DNA of 64,000 bases from CBDFKJ01 sp965248805 (GTDB lineage: Bacteria; Pseudomonadota; Alphaproteobacteria; UBA6615). The position numbers and the translations under genes are program-made. Positions 45,456 through 53,896 of this stretch are shown here, piece after piece (the stretch's first letter is position 1; every line of letters starts with the position of its first letter). Location of the stretch: assembly GCA_965248805.1 (NCBI GenBank), contig CBDFKJ010000009.1, positions 434,001-498,000 on the forward strand, read 5' to 3'. The notes below the pieces were generated by a model. It had not been told where the DNA came from, searched no databases, and worked only from the letters and a program-made list of their open reading frames with translations.

Positions 45456-45492
45456 GGGGAGGTGTGTGTACTCCCTGAACACACACCTCCCC
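45456..45492. terminator. Strong 14-bp hairpin downstream of the repeat array
   Basis: GGGGAGGTGTGTGT (45456-45469), nine-base loop, ACACACACCTCCCC (45479-45492). Perfect stem, no T-run on either side, so an intrinsic terminator is doubtful; it could be part of an origin (cruciform) or an RNA structure controlling genes from 45606. Confidence 0.5.
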
Positions 45493-45605
45493 TGGTTCGG
45501 TGGAGGGGCCGTTGCCGGTTTCCGTTGCCACCCGATGATCACTGCACGGTCACCGGCACCGTCGCTCATAACACCACCTCTCGTTCCAGTCTCTCGGAGG
45601 TCTCC

Positions 45606-45971
45606 ATGTCCAACCCAGAAGTCGTGAATCGAATCGCCTTCCGGCAGGCACCGGCCCTCGGCACCGTGCTGATGGTGGACGCACAGCGCTACGTGGTCGT
45701 CGCGACCAGGCCGCATCATCGCAAGGACGACACGCCGACGATGCTGATCACTTGGCGCAGCCACTGCGCCGATTGCGGCCAACCGTTCGAGGTCACCACG
45801 GGACTTGCCGCCAAAGCCATCAATCGCCGTTGTCCGGCACACCACGCACCCGGTCGAGCGGTGACTGCGGCCGCGCGGCAACGCGCAAGACGGATGTTCG
45901 CGAGACGCAAGGCTCGGACGACGGCCACTCATCGTGCCTCGGCCCGTGCCCTGAGTGGCGGGAGGAGATGA
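45606..45971 (+). CDS. Zinc-ribbon phage protein
   Basis: ATG 45606 follows a GGAGG-like site. 121 residues with 'WRSHCADCGQPFEVTTGLAA' and a later 'RRCPAHH', a CxxC...CxxH zinc site, then a very basic C-terminus. Probably nucleic-acid binding. Confidence 0.6.
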   Translation: MSNPEVVNRIAFRQAPALGTVLMVDAQRYVVVATRPHHRKDDTPTMLITWRSHCADCGQPFEVTTGLAAKAINRRCPAHHAPGRAVTAAARQRARRMFARRKARTTATHRASARALSGGRR

Positions 45972-46070
45972 CGGCGATGACTTGAACATCGAGAGACGGG
46001 TGGCGGCGGCGTTACTGGCAGTTCCCCGCCGCCACCCTGGCCACGACAACCCCGATCAAAGGAGATCACC

Positions 46071-46682
46071 ATGGCTCATGTAACTCTGCCCAAGAACGCG
46101 CCGCTTGAACACCGCGCCCGGCTGCCGGCTGCCCGGCACGGCGGCAATGCCGGTATCGCCTGCCCGGTGGCCGAACCCCCGGTGCCGGCCGCCAACGATG
46201 CCGGCGTGTTCTGTCCCGGCACCGTGCTCGCCCTCGATCTCGGCACCGCGACCGGTTGGGCGCTCCGTGACGAATGCGGCGCCATCACCAGCGGCACTGT
46301 GTCGTTCCGGCCCGACCGATTCTCCGGTGGCGGGATGCGATTCCTGAGGTTCAAGAGCTGGCTGACCGAGGTCACGAATACGGCCGGCGGCATCGATGCG
46401 GTCTACCTCGAGGAGGTCCGCCGGCATGCCGGCACCAGTGCCTCGCAGATCTATGGCGGCTCGCTCGCCATCCTGACCGCCTGGTGCGAACACCATTCCA
46501 TTCCGTATCAGGGCGTGCCGGTCGGCATCATCAAGCGGCACGTCACCGGCAGGGGCAATGCCGATAAGGCGGCCGTAATCGCGGCGGTCCGCGCGCGCGG
46601 CTTCGCGCCCGCCGACGACAACGAGGCCGATGCCATCGCGCTGCTGCTGTGGGCAATCGAGTCCCAGGCAGGTGCGCGATGA
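46071..46682 (+). CDS. RuvC-like Holliday junction resolvase
   Basis: 203 residues with the RNase H-fold acidic residues in 'VLALDLGTATGWALRD', 'VYLEEVRRHAGTSASQIYGG' and 'DDNEADAIALLLW'. Phage versions resolve replication or recombination junctions before packaging. Preceded by AAAGGAG. The first ~45 residues are a non-conserved extension. Confidence 0.8.
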   Translation: MAHVTLPKNAPLEHRARLPAARHGGNAGIACPVAEPPVPAANDAGVFCPGTVLALDLGTATGWALRDECGAITSGTVSFRPDRFSGGGMRFLRFKSWLTEVTNTAGGIDAVYLEEVRRHAGTSASQIYGGSLAILTAWCEHHSIPYQGVPVGIIKRHVTGRGNADKAAVIAAVRARGFAPADDNEADAIALLLWAIESQAGAR

Positions 46683-46936
46683 ACGGCGCCATGCTGCTCA
46701 GCCACGCCGCAGCCGTGGTCGAGAAACGCCGGGCCGACTACGGCGAGCCCGAGGACCTGTTCGAGCATATCGCCGCCCGCTGGTCGCAGGTGCTGGGGAT
46801 CCGGGTCACCGCCGCCCAGGTCGCGCTCTGCCTGATGGACCTCAAGATGGCCCGGCTCGCTCACAATCCGAAGCACCTCGACAGCCTGATCGATGTCCTC
46901 GGCTACGGCGCCTGCCTGCGGGAGATCACCCGGTGA
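46679..46936 (+). CDS. DUF6378-family phage protein
   Basis: 85 residues: 'VEKRRADYGEPEDLFEHIAA', 'MDLKMARLAHNPKHLDSLID', 'VLGYGACLREI' match the small helical DUF6378 family, which resembles MazG-type folds. ATGA overlap with the resolvase. Role unknown. Confidence 0.68.
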   Translation: MNGAMLLSHAAAVVEKRRADYGEPEDLFEHIAARWSQVLGIRVTAAQVALCLMDLKMARLAHNPKHLDSLIDVLGYGACLREITR

Positions 46937-47130
46937 GGTGGCTGCCCAAGGGCTACGGTGGTGTGCGCGGGCCGGTCGACGAGATCAAACGCGAGGGTTG
47001 GCGCGAACAGGGCATCCTGGTGATCGCCGCCGAGGACGGCCGCCTTACCTGGCCGGAGCGCGAGCTGGTCCGCAGGCTCGGCGAGAAGCTCTACGGGCCG
47101 CGTCCCGAACAGAGGGCGACGCGTGGCTAA
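46933..47130 (+). CDS. Small phage protein of unknown function
   Basis: 65 residues from GTG 46933 overlapping the previous stop (GTGA). 'REQGILVIAAEDGRLTWPER' is the only compact part. Overlaps the next gene by 8 bases. No family recognised. Confidence 0.5.
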   Translation: MRWLPKGYGGVRGPVDEIKREGWREQGILVIAAEDGRLTWPERELVRRLGEKLYGPRPEQRATRG

Positions 47131-47677
47131 GCGCCGGAAACGCGCGGCCAATGGCAAGGCACGTGCCCAGCACAGGCAGCTTGACGTCCGACGCCTACCC
47201 GGCGGGCGCAAAGTCGAGATGGTGCGCGAGGCCGACCCCGATGGCCGGACCGTCACCCATGCCCGCACCGTCGATACCCTCGCCCGCATGCGCAAAGCCG
47301 GCACCATCACGCCCGCTATGCACGATGCCGCCCGCGACTTCCAGGCGCATTTCACGATCGGTGCGTATGACGCCACGCCGCCCAGAGACATGATCCGCGT
47401 CTGGGCAAGTCGTCGGGAGAGGACGCTCTCCGACAACCAGGTGGCCGCCCGCGAGCGGGTGTACCGCGCCATCGAGGCGCTGGGCGGTATCGCCAGCCCG
47501 GGCGGTGGCTGCGTCTGGTACGTGGTCGGGCTCGGCCACAGCCTGCGCGAGTGGGCTCTGCACCAGGGTTGGAACGGCCGGTCGATGCTTGCAAGTCAGG
47601 CGACGGGTGTTCTGGTCACCGCGCTCGGCATGCTCGCAGTCCACTACGGCTATGAACGGCCCAGGCGGGCCGGGTGA
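47123..47677 (+). CDS. DUF6456-family phage protein
   Basis: 184 residues. After a basic start come 'RRLPGGRKVEMVREADPDGR' and 'SDNQVAARERVYRAIEALGG', 'WYVVGLGHSLREWALHQGW', typical of DUF6456, thought to bind DNA and late-regulatory in position. Last gene of the rightward operon before the morons. Confidence 0.65.
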   Translation: MAKRRKRAANGKARAQHRQLDVRRLPGGRKVEMVREADPDGRTVTHARTVDTLARMRKAGTITPAMHDAARDFQAHFTIGAYDATPPRDMIRVWASRRERTLSDNQVAARERVYRAIEALGGIASPGGGCVWYVVGLGHSLREWALHQGWNGRSMLASQATGVLVTALGMLAVHYGYERPRRAG

Positions 47678-47873
47678 TCCAACGGAGCCTCGGATTAGTG
47701 TTCCTCTACCGTGCGGCCCCCATGGAGATCTGTCACGAAGGGAGCGGGCGCATTCGAATCACTAGTGGATTGAACGCGACGAATACATCCAAACACCAAA
47801 CAAGCTATCATATTGAAACGCCGGGGACATCCGTCAACAATGGCCGCCTGGAAGGGGATCGAAGCGTCGGAAT

Positions 47874-49256
47874 CTATCCACTAGATTGGTCCGCCTCCGA
47901 CTGCGCGACGCCGCCTCCACTGCGATTTTCGATAGCTTCGACTGCATCGGTGTCTTGAATTGGATCGCGCTTGTCGATTGACGGGGGTGGGGGAGCCCAA
48001 GGCCGCAAATGCTGACCGACCCGGTCGTAATACTCCGGAACTAGGTTTTCCAAGTCCTCAATAAAGGTCCGTCGCCCGGAGAATCGACCCGCAAGATCCC
48101 TAATGATTACAACTTCGAAACTTGTTGGTGCGGCACCCGCGCGGGCGCTCTCAAGGCACTTGGTGTCTGTTTGAACTTCCCGCAGGGACGCCTGAGTCGA
48201 CGCTCCCCTGCCGGGCCAAAACGCCCGGATGATGACATCATCGCCGTCAACACGTCGCAGTTGGCGAACGAGCCAGTTGATCCTCGCGCTAGCCCGCTTC
48301 CGGTCACCCGGAGCCCAGACTCTCATGGAGCAGGAAATAGTCCGTCGTTGCAAGTTGGCTGTTACTTCGAGGTCGCTCGCGGCATTCGGTATGGTGAAGC
48401 CGGAATGCAGCTCCTGGGAAGCAGCCAAAGATTGGCATGCTTCTCGAAGCCGAAGCTCAGAATCCGCCTGATGCTTTCGCGAAAGGCGAAAACTGACCCA
48501 TTCGCCAATGCGACGACTCAAGATTAGGCAGACATCTCGTTCTTCCTGGTGCCAGCTCGCGACGGTATTCTCGATTTCCGGTGAAGATCGGCTAAAGCTC
48601 TGCCCGTCACGAACTCCGAGAACAAGCGAGCGCCATTCTGCGTTCATCTGATCGAAACGCTTGATCCCCGAGCTGGAGTGTTCGAAATACCGCACCATCT
48701 CTTCAAGGATGAACCCTTGCTCACGGCCTAGTACTTCTTTTTCTCGCAAGATCAAAGACGCCTGGGTGAGGATGCTGATCCATGAAATGTGAAAGAAATT
48801 GACTCTATTGCTGAGTTTCTTGGGCACGGAATATGGAACATGCGTCGGCAGCGGGGCCAACTGATTTGACAACGTGATCACTGCGTCAATTCCATATGCG
48901 CGCGCTATCTCGCCGTACCTGCGAACTTGGTTTTCATCAATTTCAGCATTGTCAACTTTGGCTTCGAGGAGTGCTGTCCACCGGACCTTGCGCGTCAGCG
49001 CGCTCAATAGACCGTCGGGCCGGTCCTTTCCTTTTCCTTCGGAAGCTGGAAACTCGACCTCCGTGTAGCCGTGTAACTCGGACGTCTTTGCGACCCTTGC
49101 TCCGCAACGCTCCAATAGCTGTTCGGCGAGTGGGCGCACCATGCAGACCGTGGCAAGCAGAACGGATACGATCCGCTCCTCCTTGCGTGAGTCGGCGACG
49201 ACTGGGATAAGTCGCGCGCGTCTGGCATCGGTCAAAACATCGTCGAGTACATTCAT
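47874..49256 (-). CDS. PD-(D/E)XK-type nuclease moron on the opposite strand
   Basis: ATG 49256 gives 460 residues. Early part 'RIVSVLLATVCMVRPLAEQL' is followed by 'DRPDGLLSALTRKVRWTALL' and 'EAKVDNAEIDENQVRRYGEI', a D...ExK nuclease core with the downstream Gln. The remaining 300 residues have no domain I know. Lower GC and reversed direction compared with its neighbours mark it as a late gain. Such lone nucleases in prophages often defend against other phages; that is inference. Confidence 0.65.
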   Translation of the reverse strand: MNVLDDVLTDARRARLIPVVADSRKEERIVSVLLATVCMVRPLAEQLLERCGARVAKTSELHGYTEVEFPASEGKGKDRPDGLLSALTRKVRWTALLEAKVDNAEIDENQVRRYGEIARAYGIDAVITLSNQLAPLPTHVPYSVPKKLSNRVNFFHISWISILTQASLILREKEVLGREQGFILEEMVRYFEHSSSGIKRFDQMNAEWRSLVLGVRDGQSFSRSSPEIENTVASWHQEERDVCLILSRRIGEWVSFRLSRKHQADSELRLREACQSLAASQELHSGFTIPNAASDLEVTANLQRRTISCSMRVWAPGDRKRASARINWLVRQLRRVDGDDVIIRAFWPGRGASTQASLREVQTDTKCLESARAGAAPTSFEVVIIRDLAGRFSGRRTFIEDLENLVPEYYDRVGQHLRPWAPPPPSIDKRDPIQDTDAVEAIENRSGGGVAQSEADQSSG

Positions 49257-49766
49257 GTTAAGCGCATTCCACTTCCGTTGAGGCTGAGACCAAAATCCAA
49301 TGCTAGTCCGTTTTGCCCCGCTATCACAAGAAACGGCGACGCGGCGTTCAGGCGGGGCACGACATCGGGTGCCGCATGCCGGCAACGCATCCGAGCATTC
49401 AGATATGCGCGGGCTGAGGGCGAGTCCGGGTTCTGCATATTGTTGGTTGACAGGTGTTCATCACAAGATGTAGTTTTTTGTCAACATCCAGTTGTTGCGT
49501 CCACACCAGCTCGTCCCGGCATCGTCGCGGCGGGTTTTAGTGCCTCTACATAGCTGAAGGGTGGAGACCTGGGCGGCGCTGATCGTGTTCGGACTCGGAG
49601 TCGCGCTCTTCACTAAACGGAATCGCTCAAAGACGGCCGCAGGTCAGAAGTGGATTGAATTCCGGGCGAGTTTGGGCCAAGCTCAACCAACTGGGAGGCT
49701 CCTCATGGGTAATCCCGGCTCAGGTTTGGGGCCCGCAACCGCGGGGATGGAACGGGAGGTGTACAC
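49257..49766. other. Intergenic region between two morons
   Basis: 510 bp. 49440-49500 is AT-rich and has TTGACA-like boxes on both strands (plus 49448-49453, minus about 49485) that may serve the nuclease and lectin genes. A frame at 49561-49788 looks non-coding. Nothing else recognised. Confidence 0.35.
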
Positions 49767-50429
49767 ATGCGGATTTCGGCGCGAGTGATCCTGGGCGCGA
49801 TGGTCGCGGCGGCGGCGTTCGCCGTTTGGCCGGCGCAGACCCAGACGCCGTCGATGACCTTTTTCGTAACGAGCGCCGGCCCTGGCGACGGCGCCAATCT
49901 TGGCGGCCTCGCGGGCGCCGACGAGCACTGCGAGTTCTTGGCGGCCGCCGTCGGCGCCGGCGGCCGGAACTGGCACGCCTATCTCAGCACGCAAGCGGCG
50001 GGCGGCGAGGCGGCGGTGCACGCGCGGGACCGCATCGGCCCCGGCCCGTGGCACAACGCCGCGGGGGCAGAGATCGCCGCCACCGTCGACGCGCTCCACG
50101 CCGAGCCCAACGGCATCGACAAAGCGACGGCGCTAAACGAGCGCGGCGACGTGGTGAATGGCCGCGGCGACTCTCCCAACCGCCACGACATCCTGACCGG
50201 CACCCAGCAGGACGGGACCGCCTTTGCCGCCGACGAGGACCGAACCTGCGGCAACTGGACCTCGAACGGCGCCGGCGCGGCGATGGTCGGCCACCATGAC
50301 CTGACCGGCAACCCGTCGGGGGTCAATTTCTGGAACTACTCCCATGCCTCACGCGGGTGCGGCCAGGCGAACCTCGTCGCTACCGGCGGCGACGGACTGT
50401 TCTACTGCTTTGCCCGCGGCGAACCCTGA
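49767..50429 (+). CDS. Secreted lectin-like protein (BJ38-lectin family pattern)
   Basis: Signal peptide at residues 1-25 ('VILGAMVAAAAFAVWPAQ'). The mature part 'MTFFVTSAGPGDGANLGGLA', 'HAYLSTQAAGGEAAVHARDR', 'VVNGRGDSPNRHDILTG', 'CGNWTSNGAGAAMVGHHD' and 'HASRGCGQANL' matches alphaproteobacterial secreted lectins. Two or three Cys pairs are conserved. Probably a lysogenic-conversion gene acting at the cell surface. The ribosome site GGGAGG precedes ATG 49767. Confidence 0.7.
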   Translation: MRISARVILGAMVAAAAFAVWPAQTQTPSMTFFVTSAGPGDGANLGGLAGADEHCEFLAAAVGAGGRNWHAYLSTQAAGGEAAVHARDRIGPGPWHNAAGAEIAATVDALHAEPNGIDKATALNERGDVVNGRGDSPNRHDILTGTQQDGTAFAADEDRTCGNWTSNGAGAAMVGHHDLTGNPSGVNFWNYSHASRGCGQANLVATGGDGLFYCFARGEP

Positions 50430-50734
50430 TTGGTGGAGACGGGCGGTAGCGCGACTCGGCCGGCACTGGGGATTAGCTTAGCCTAGTAGAGCACCCTCAT
50501 ATGCCGGCGAGGCGCGCGCCCCACTGTTCGTTGCAATTCTGATGGGCTGGGCCCCGCTGCTGGTTGCCGCGAAGCCTCAAGGCTTGGCTCTACGCCGCCG
50601 CGTGAGGCGGCGTGATGGTCCCGGGATGGGACCGCTGGCATGCCTAACCAATTGATTTTGCGGGTCCTTCCTGGCGCCAAACGCAAGTGGGCGGGCTCAG
50701 CGCGAAATCGCGCCAGCGACAGGGGCAAAAACTG

Positions 50735-51107
50735 GGTTACCACTAGGTTACCACCGGTTGCGACCTCCGCCCGGCGGATAAAATAACGCTGTAACAAAGA
50801 CTTAGGCCAAGATCAGGGTGGTAACCTGGGTGGTAACCGAGGTTACCACCGGCGCCGGCCAGTGCTCCGGGCGGACAGAATAACCACGCATTGTCAATGA
50901 CTTATGGCCAGAGCATGGGTGGTAACCAGGGTGGTAACCCAGGTGGTAACCACGGCTTGTCGGTTACCACCCTGCCAGCGCCGAAAACGGCGTTATTACA
51001 AAGCCTTAGCGTCAGATCTGGGTGGTAACCTGGGTGGCAACCACCTGGTAACCAGAGCCCTTGGTTACCACCCAGGTTACCACCCTTGGTTACCACCTCC
51101 GGTTACC
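50735..51107. repeat. Array of 15 GGTNACC sites in three ~102-bp repeats
   Basis: GGTAACC at 50820, 50832, 50921, 50933, 50945, 51024 and 51047; GGTTACC at 50735, 50746, 50841, 50962, 51063, 51075, 51088 and 51101; a variant GGCAACC at 51036. Neighbouring sites are 9-17 bases apart, mostly 11-13, about one helical turn. Three rough repeat units begin with a partly conserved stretch (CAAAG/CAATG, CTTA, CAGA) and then the site cluster; the clusters start 101 and 103 bases apart. No gene fits. The region 50430-50734 to its left is also empty. Confidence 0.8.
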
Positions 51108-51233
51108 ACCATCGAGGACGCCGGACCGGCACGAACGGCACCGGCCGGCGCGCTGCGCCGCCGACCAATGAGACATCGACATCGGCCGTCCCGCCGTCAC
51201 CGGCGCGGGCGGCCTTTTCGTGATGGGAAACCC

Positions 51234-52127
51234 ATGACCCAGCACCCGCCAATCATGCACGTGATCTCGCTCGGCGCCGGCGTCCAGTCGACGACCATGG
51301 CGCTGATGGCGGCGCACGGAGAGATCGAGCCCATGCCGGACTGCGCGATCTTCGCCGACACCGGCGCGGAGCCGCAGGCGGTCTACGAGCATCTGGACTG
51401 GCTGCGATCGCCGGGCGTGCTGCCGTTCCCGGTCGAGGTGGTCCAGTTCTCCGATCTCGCCGAGGACATTCGCAAGACCGCGGCCGGTGTGAAGCCCGTG
51501 GCGGGCCGCGCGAACGGCTATCTCGCGCCGCCCTTCTTCACCGTGAACGCCGACGGCTCGCATGGAATGCTCAGGCGCGAGTGCACGTCCAACTACAAGA
51601 TCAAGCCGATCCAGCGGCGCATCAAGGAGCTGCTCGGCCGGCCGCCCGACAACCCGATCCGTTCGGCCGTGCCTCTCGCCTGCTCGTGGCTGGGCATCTC
51701 GGCCGACGAGTGGATGCGCGTTAAACCCTCGGACGTCCGCTGGCTCAGCAAACGCCATCCGCTGATCGACCGCGCGACCAGGGACGGGCCGGAGCCGCAC
51801 GCACGCTGGATGAGCCGGCAGGACTGCATCGACTGGCTTGTGCAGCACGACTATCCGATCCCGCCGCGCTCCGCCTGCACCTTCTGTCCCTACCGGAGCG
51901 CCGTCGAGTGGGAGGCCCTGCGCGCCAGCCCGGACGACTGGAACGAGGCCGTCGCCATCGATCGCCTGATCCGCGACATGCCGGCTCACGAGCGAGCCGG
52001 GCTCAGGAAGGGCGGCCGGCTCTACGTCAACGTCAACCGCCAGCCGCTGGAAGAGATCGAGACCGGCGCCGCCGTCGGTCAGCCCGATCTGTGGGCCGGC
52101 GAGTGCGAGGGGATGTGCGGCATATGA
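51234..52127 (+). CDS. PP-loop ATPase of the PAPS-reductase-like family (phage type)
   Basis: ATG 51234 gives 297 residues. The pyrophosphate loop is 'VISLGAGVQSTTMALMA'; further 'DCAIFADTGAEPQAVYEHLD', 'LRRECTSNYKIKPIQRRI' and a Cys pair 'SACTFCPYRS'. PP-loop enzymes activate substrates with ATP, for example in DndC-type sulphur insertion or base modification. Next to a methyltransferase (ATGA overlap), a part in phage DNA modification is likely but unproven. Confidence 0.72.
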   Translation: MTQHPPIMHVISLGAGVQSTTMALMAAHGEIEPMPDCAIFADTGAEPQAVYEHLDWLRSPGVLPFPVEVVQFSDLAEDIRKTAAGVKPVAGRANGYLAPPFFTVNADGSHGMLRRECTSNYKIKPIQRRIKELLGRPPDNPIRSAVPLACSWLGISADEWMRVKPSDVRWLSKRHPLIDRATRDGPEPHARWMSRQDCIDWLVQHDYPIPPRSACTFCPYRSAVEWEALRASPDDWNEAVAIDRLIRDMPAHERAGLRKGGRLYVNVNRQPLEEIETGAAVGQPDLWAGECEGMCGI

Positions 52128-53386
52128 CGGCATCGGATTTCAACATCGAGTACTGGCCGCTCTACCGGTTGCTGCCCTATGCCGCCAATGCGCGCGCACA
52201 TTCCGACGACCAGGTGGCGCAGATCGCGGGCTCGATTGCCGCCTTCGGCTTCAACGTACCCTGCCTGGTGGACGAGGCCGGCGTGCTGATCGCGGGCCAC
52301 GGCCGGCTGCTGGCCGCGCGGCAACTCGAGCTGGAGACGGTGCCGGTGATCCGGCTGGAGCATCTGAGCGAAGCGCAGGCCCGAGCGTTTCGCATTGCCG
52401 ACAACCGCATCGCCGAAAATGCCGGCTGGGACGAGGGCCTGCTGCGCGTGGAACTCGAGCAGCTGCGCGAGGCCGAGTTCGACCTCGACCTCACCGGCTT
52501 CGATCTCGACGAGATCGATCGCCTGCTACAGGGAGCCGAGGATGGTTCCGCCGGCAACATCGATGACGACGAGGCGCCGGAGACGCCGGAGCAACCTATC
52601 ACCCGGTCCGGCGATCTCTGGCTTCTGGGAGGCCACCGGCTCCTCTGTGGCGATGCGACCGTCGCGGCCGACATCGAACGGGTGCTGGACGGCGGACTCG
52701 CCGATCTCTGCTTCACCGATCCGCCCTACAACGTCGGCTACGGCAACAGCGCCAAGGACCGGATGCGCGGCAAGCGGCGGCGGATTCGCAACGACAATCT
52801 CGGCGCCGACTTCGAGCGCTTCCTCGGCGCGGCCTGCACCAACATGCTCGCCGTCACCAAGGGTACGGCCTACATCTGCATGTCGTCCTCGGAGCTGCCC
52901 ACGCTGCAGCGTGCGTTCCGGGAAGCGGGCGGCCACTGGTCGACCTTCCTGATCTGGGCCAAGAATACCTTCACGCTTGGCCGTGCCGACTACCAGCGCC
53001 AGTACGAACCGATCCTCTACGGCTGGAAGGAGGGCGCTGACCACTACTGGTGCGGCGCGCGGGATCAGGGCGACGTCTGGTTCGTCGACAAGCCGGCGCG
53101 CAACGATCTGCACCCGACCATGAAGCCGGTGGCGCTGATCGAGCGCGCGGTGCGCAACTCATCGAAGGGCCGGGATGTGGTGCTCGATCCCTTCGCCGGC
53201 TCGGGCTCGACGCTGATCGCGGCCGAGAAGACCGGACGCACGGCACGGCTGGTGGAACTCGATCCTGGCTATTGCGACGTCGTCGTCCGGCGCTGGCAGG
53301 AGTGGACGGGCCAGGCAGCGACCCTCGACGGCGATGGACGGACGTTCGACGCGGTCGGCGACGGCGCTGGGCGGGCCGCGGCATGA
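52124..53386 (+). CDS. ParB-like/DNA methyltransferase fusion protein 2
   Basis: 420 residues. ParB-type domain: 'LPYAANARAHSDDQVAQIAG', 'GVLIAGHGRLLAARQLEL'. Methyltransferase: 'LCFTDPPYNVGYG' (catalytic) and 'VLDPFAGSGSTLIAAEKTGR' (SAM). Beta-type order like protein 1 but not closely similar in sequence. Phages use such enzymes to methylate their DNA against restriction. Confidence 0.84.
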   Translation: MTASDFNIEYWPLYRLLPYAANARAHSDDQVAQIAGSIAAFGFNVPCLVDEAGVLIAGHGRLLAARQLELETVPVIRLEHLSEAQARAFRIADNRIAENAGWDEGLLRVELEQLREAEFDLDLTGFDLDEIDRLLQGAEDGSAGNIDDDEAPETPEQPITRSGDLWLLGGHRLLCGDATVAADIERVLDGGLADLCFTDPPYNVGYGNSAKDRMRGKRRRIRNDNLGADFERFLGAACTNMLAVTKGTAYICMSSSELPTLQRAFREAGGHWSTFLIWAKNTFTLGRADYQRQYEPILYGWKEGADHYWCGARDQGDVWFVDKPARNDLHPTMKPVALIERAVRNSSKGRDVVLDPFAGSGSTLIAAEKTGRTARLVELDPGYCDVVVRRWQEWTGQAATLDGDGRTFDAVGDGAGRAAA

Positions 53387-53617
53387 GGCGGCAGTCGCGA
53401 CGCATGTCGCTGGTCGAGGCGGTGACCAAACGTGGTGGTTGGCTACGGCGTCGCTGTCGTGACGCAGATGCTGGTGTTCCCGCTCTTCGGGCTCACTGTG
53501 GTGTTCGTAGGCCACGTTCTGATCGGCGCTGCGTTCACGGTGATCTCGATCGCACGCGCGTTCGCGCTCAGGCGCCTGTTCGAGGCGGTCCGCGTGCGCG
53601 GCGGCGTCCGAACGTGA
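53383..53617 (+). pseudogene. DUF7220-like small membrane protein, frameshifted
   Basis: ATG 53383 gives 'MRRQSRRMSLVEAVT'; after an extra A near 53428 (ACCAAACGTGG for ACCAACGTGG) the proper frame reads 'VVVGYGVAVVTQMLVFPLFG' and 'LTVVFVGHVLIGAAFTVISI', two membrane helices, and 'RRLFEAVRVRGG'. Family members are small phage membrane proteins of unknown role. Confidence 0.62.
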
Positions 53618-53663
53618 CACCGCCGCCCCGCGAGGGGCGGCGGCATCGGTCGAGCGCCCGGCT

Positions 53664-53885
53664 TCAGTTGGTCGCCCGGCCGGAATGGACGTGAAGCGCC
53701 CGCAGGATGAGGTCGTCATCGGTCTCGCTCGGCAGTCGGTTGTCCTCGATCCGGCGATAGACCTCATCGTCGACCGGGACGAGCCAGTCGCCGTCCGGCA
53801 GCCGCGCGGCTGTCGAGCGGAACGGGTAGATCGCCGCATCGGCGGTGGCGCGATTGGTCGCGTCGCTGATCCTGATGGTTTTCAT
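53664..53885 (-). CDS. Small phage protein of unknown function
   Basis: 73 residues from ATG 53885 ('MKTIRISDATNRATADAAI', 'DDEVYRRIEDNRLPSETDDD'). Follows the DUF3489 gene in a leftward block. No function known. Confidence 0.5.
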   Translation of the reverse strand: MKTIRISDATNRATADAAIYPFRSTAARLPDGDWLVPVDDEVYRRIEDNRLPSETDDDLILRALHVHSGRATN

Positions 53886-53896
53886 CGGAACGGCCC

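Noticed and set aside
45124..45627. A 167-residue frame across the TTGCCA array
   Set aside because: It begins inside the primase-helicase stop region, encodes no recognisable fold and overlaps the next real gene start at 45606; the DNA repeats explain the sequence better.
47763..47885. Inverted repeat CTAGTGGAT / ATCCACTAG flanking the end of the nuclease gene
   Set aside because: Arms are only nine bases and about 100 bases apart; too weak to call a terminator or IS end.
49561..49788. A 75-residue frame before the lectin gene
   Set aside because: GTG start without ribosome site, overlaps the lectin signal peptide in another frame, no conserved pattern.
50735..51107. CRISPR array
   Set aside because: Repeats are 7-bp palindromes one helical turn apart, not 24-40-bp repeats with unique spacers, and no cas genes are near; the Cas4-like nuclease at 42136 belongs to the phage recombination block.
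50904..51233. N-terminal extension of the PP-loop gene through the repeat array
   Set aside because: The extension would translate the repeats into a low-complexity Val/Thr/Pro stretch; ATG 51234 gives a normal family start.
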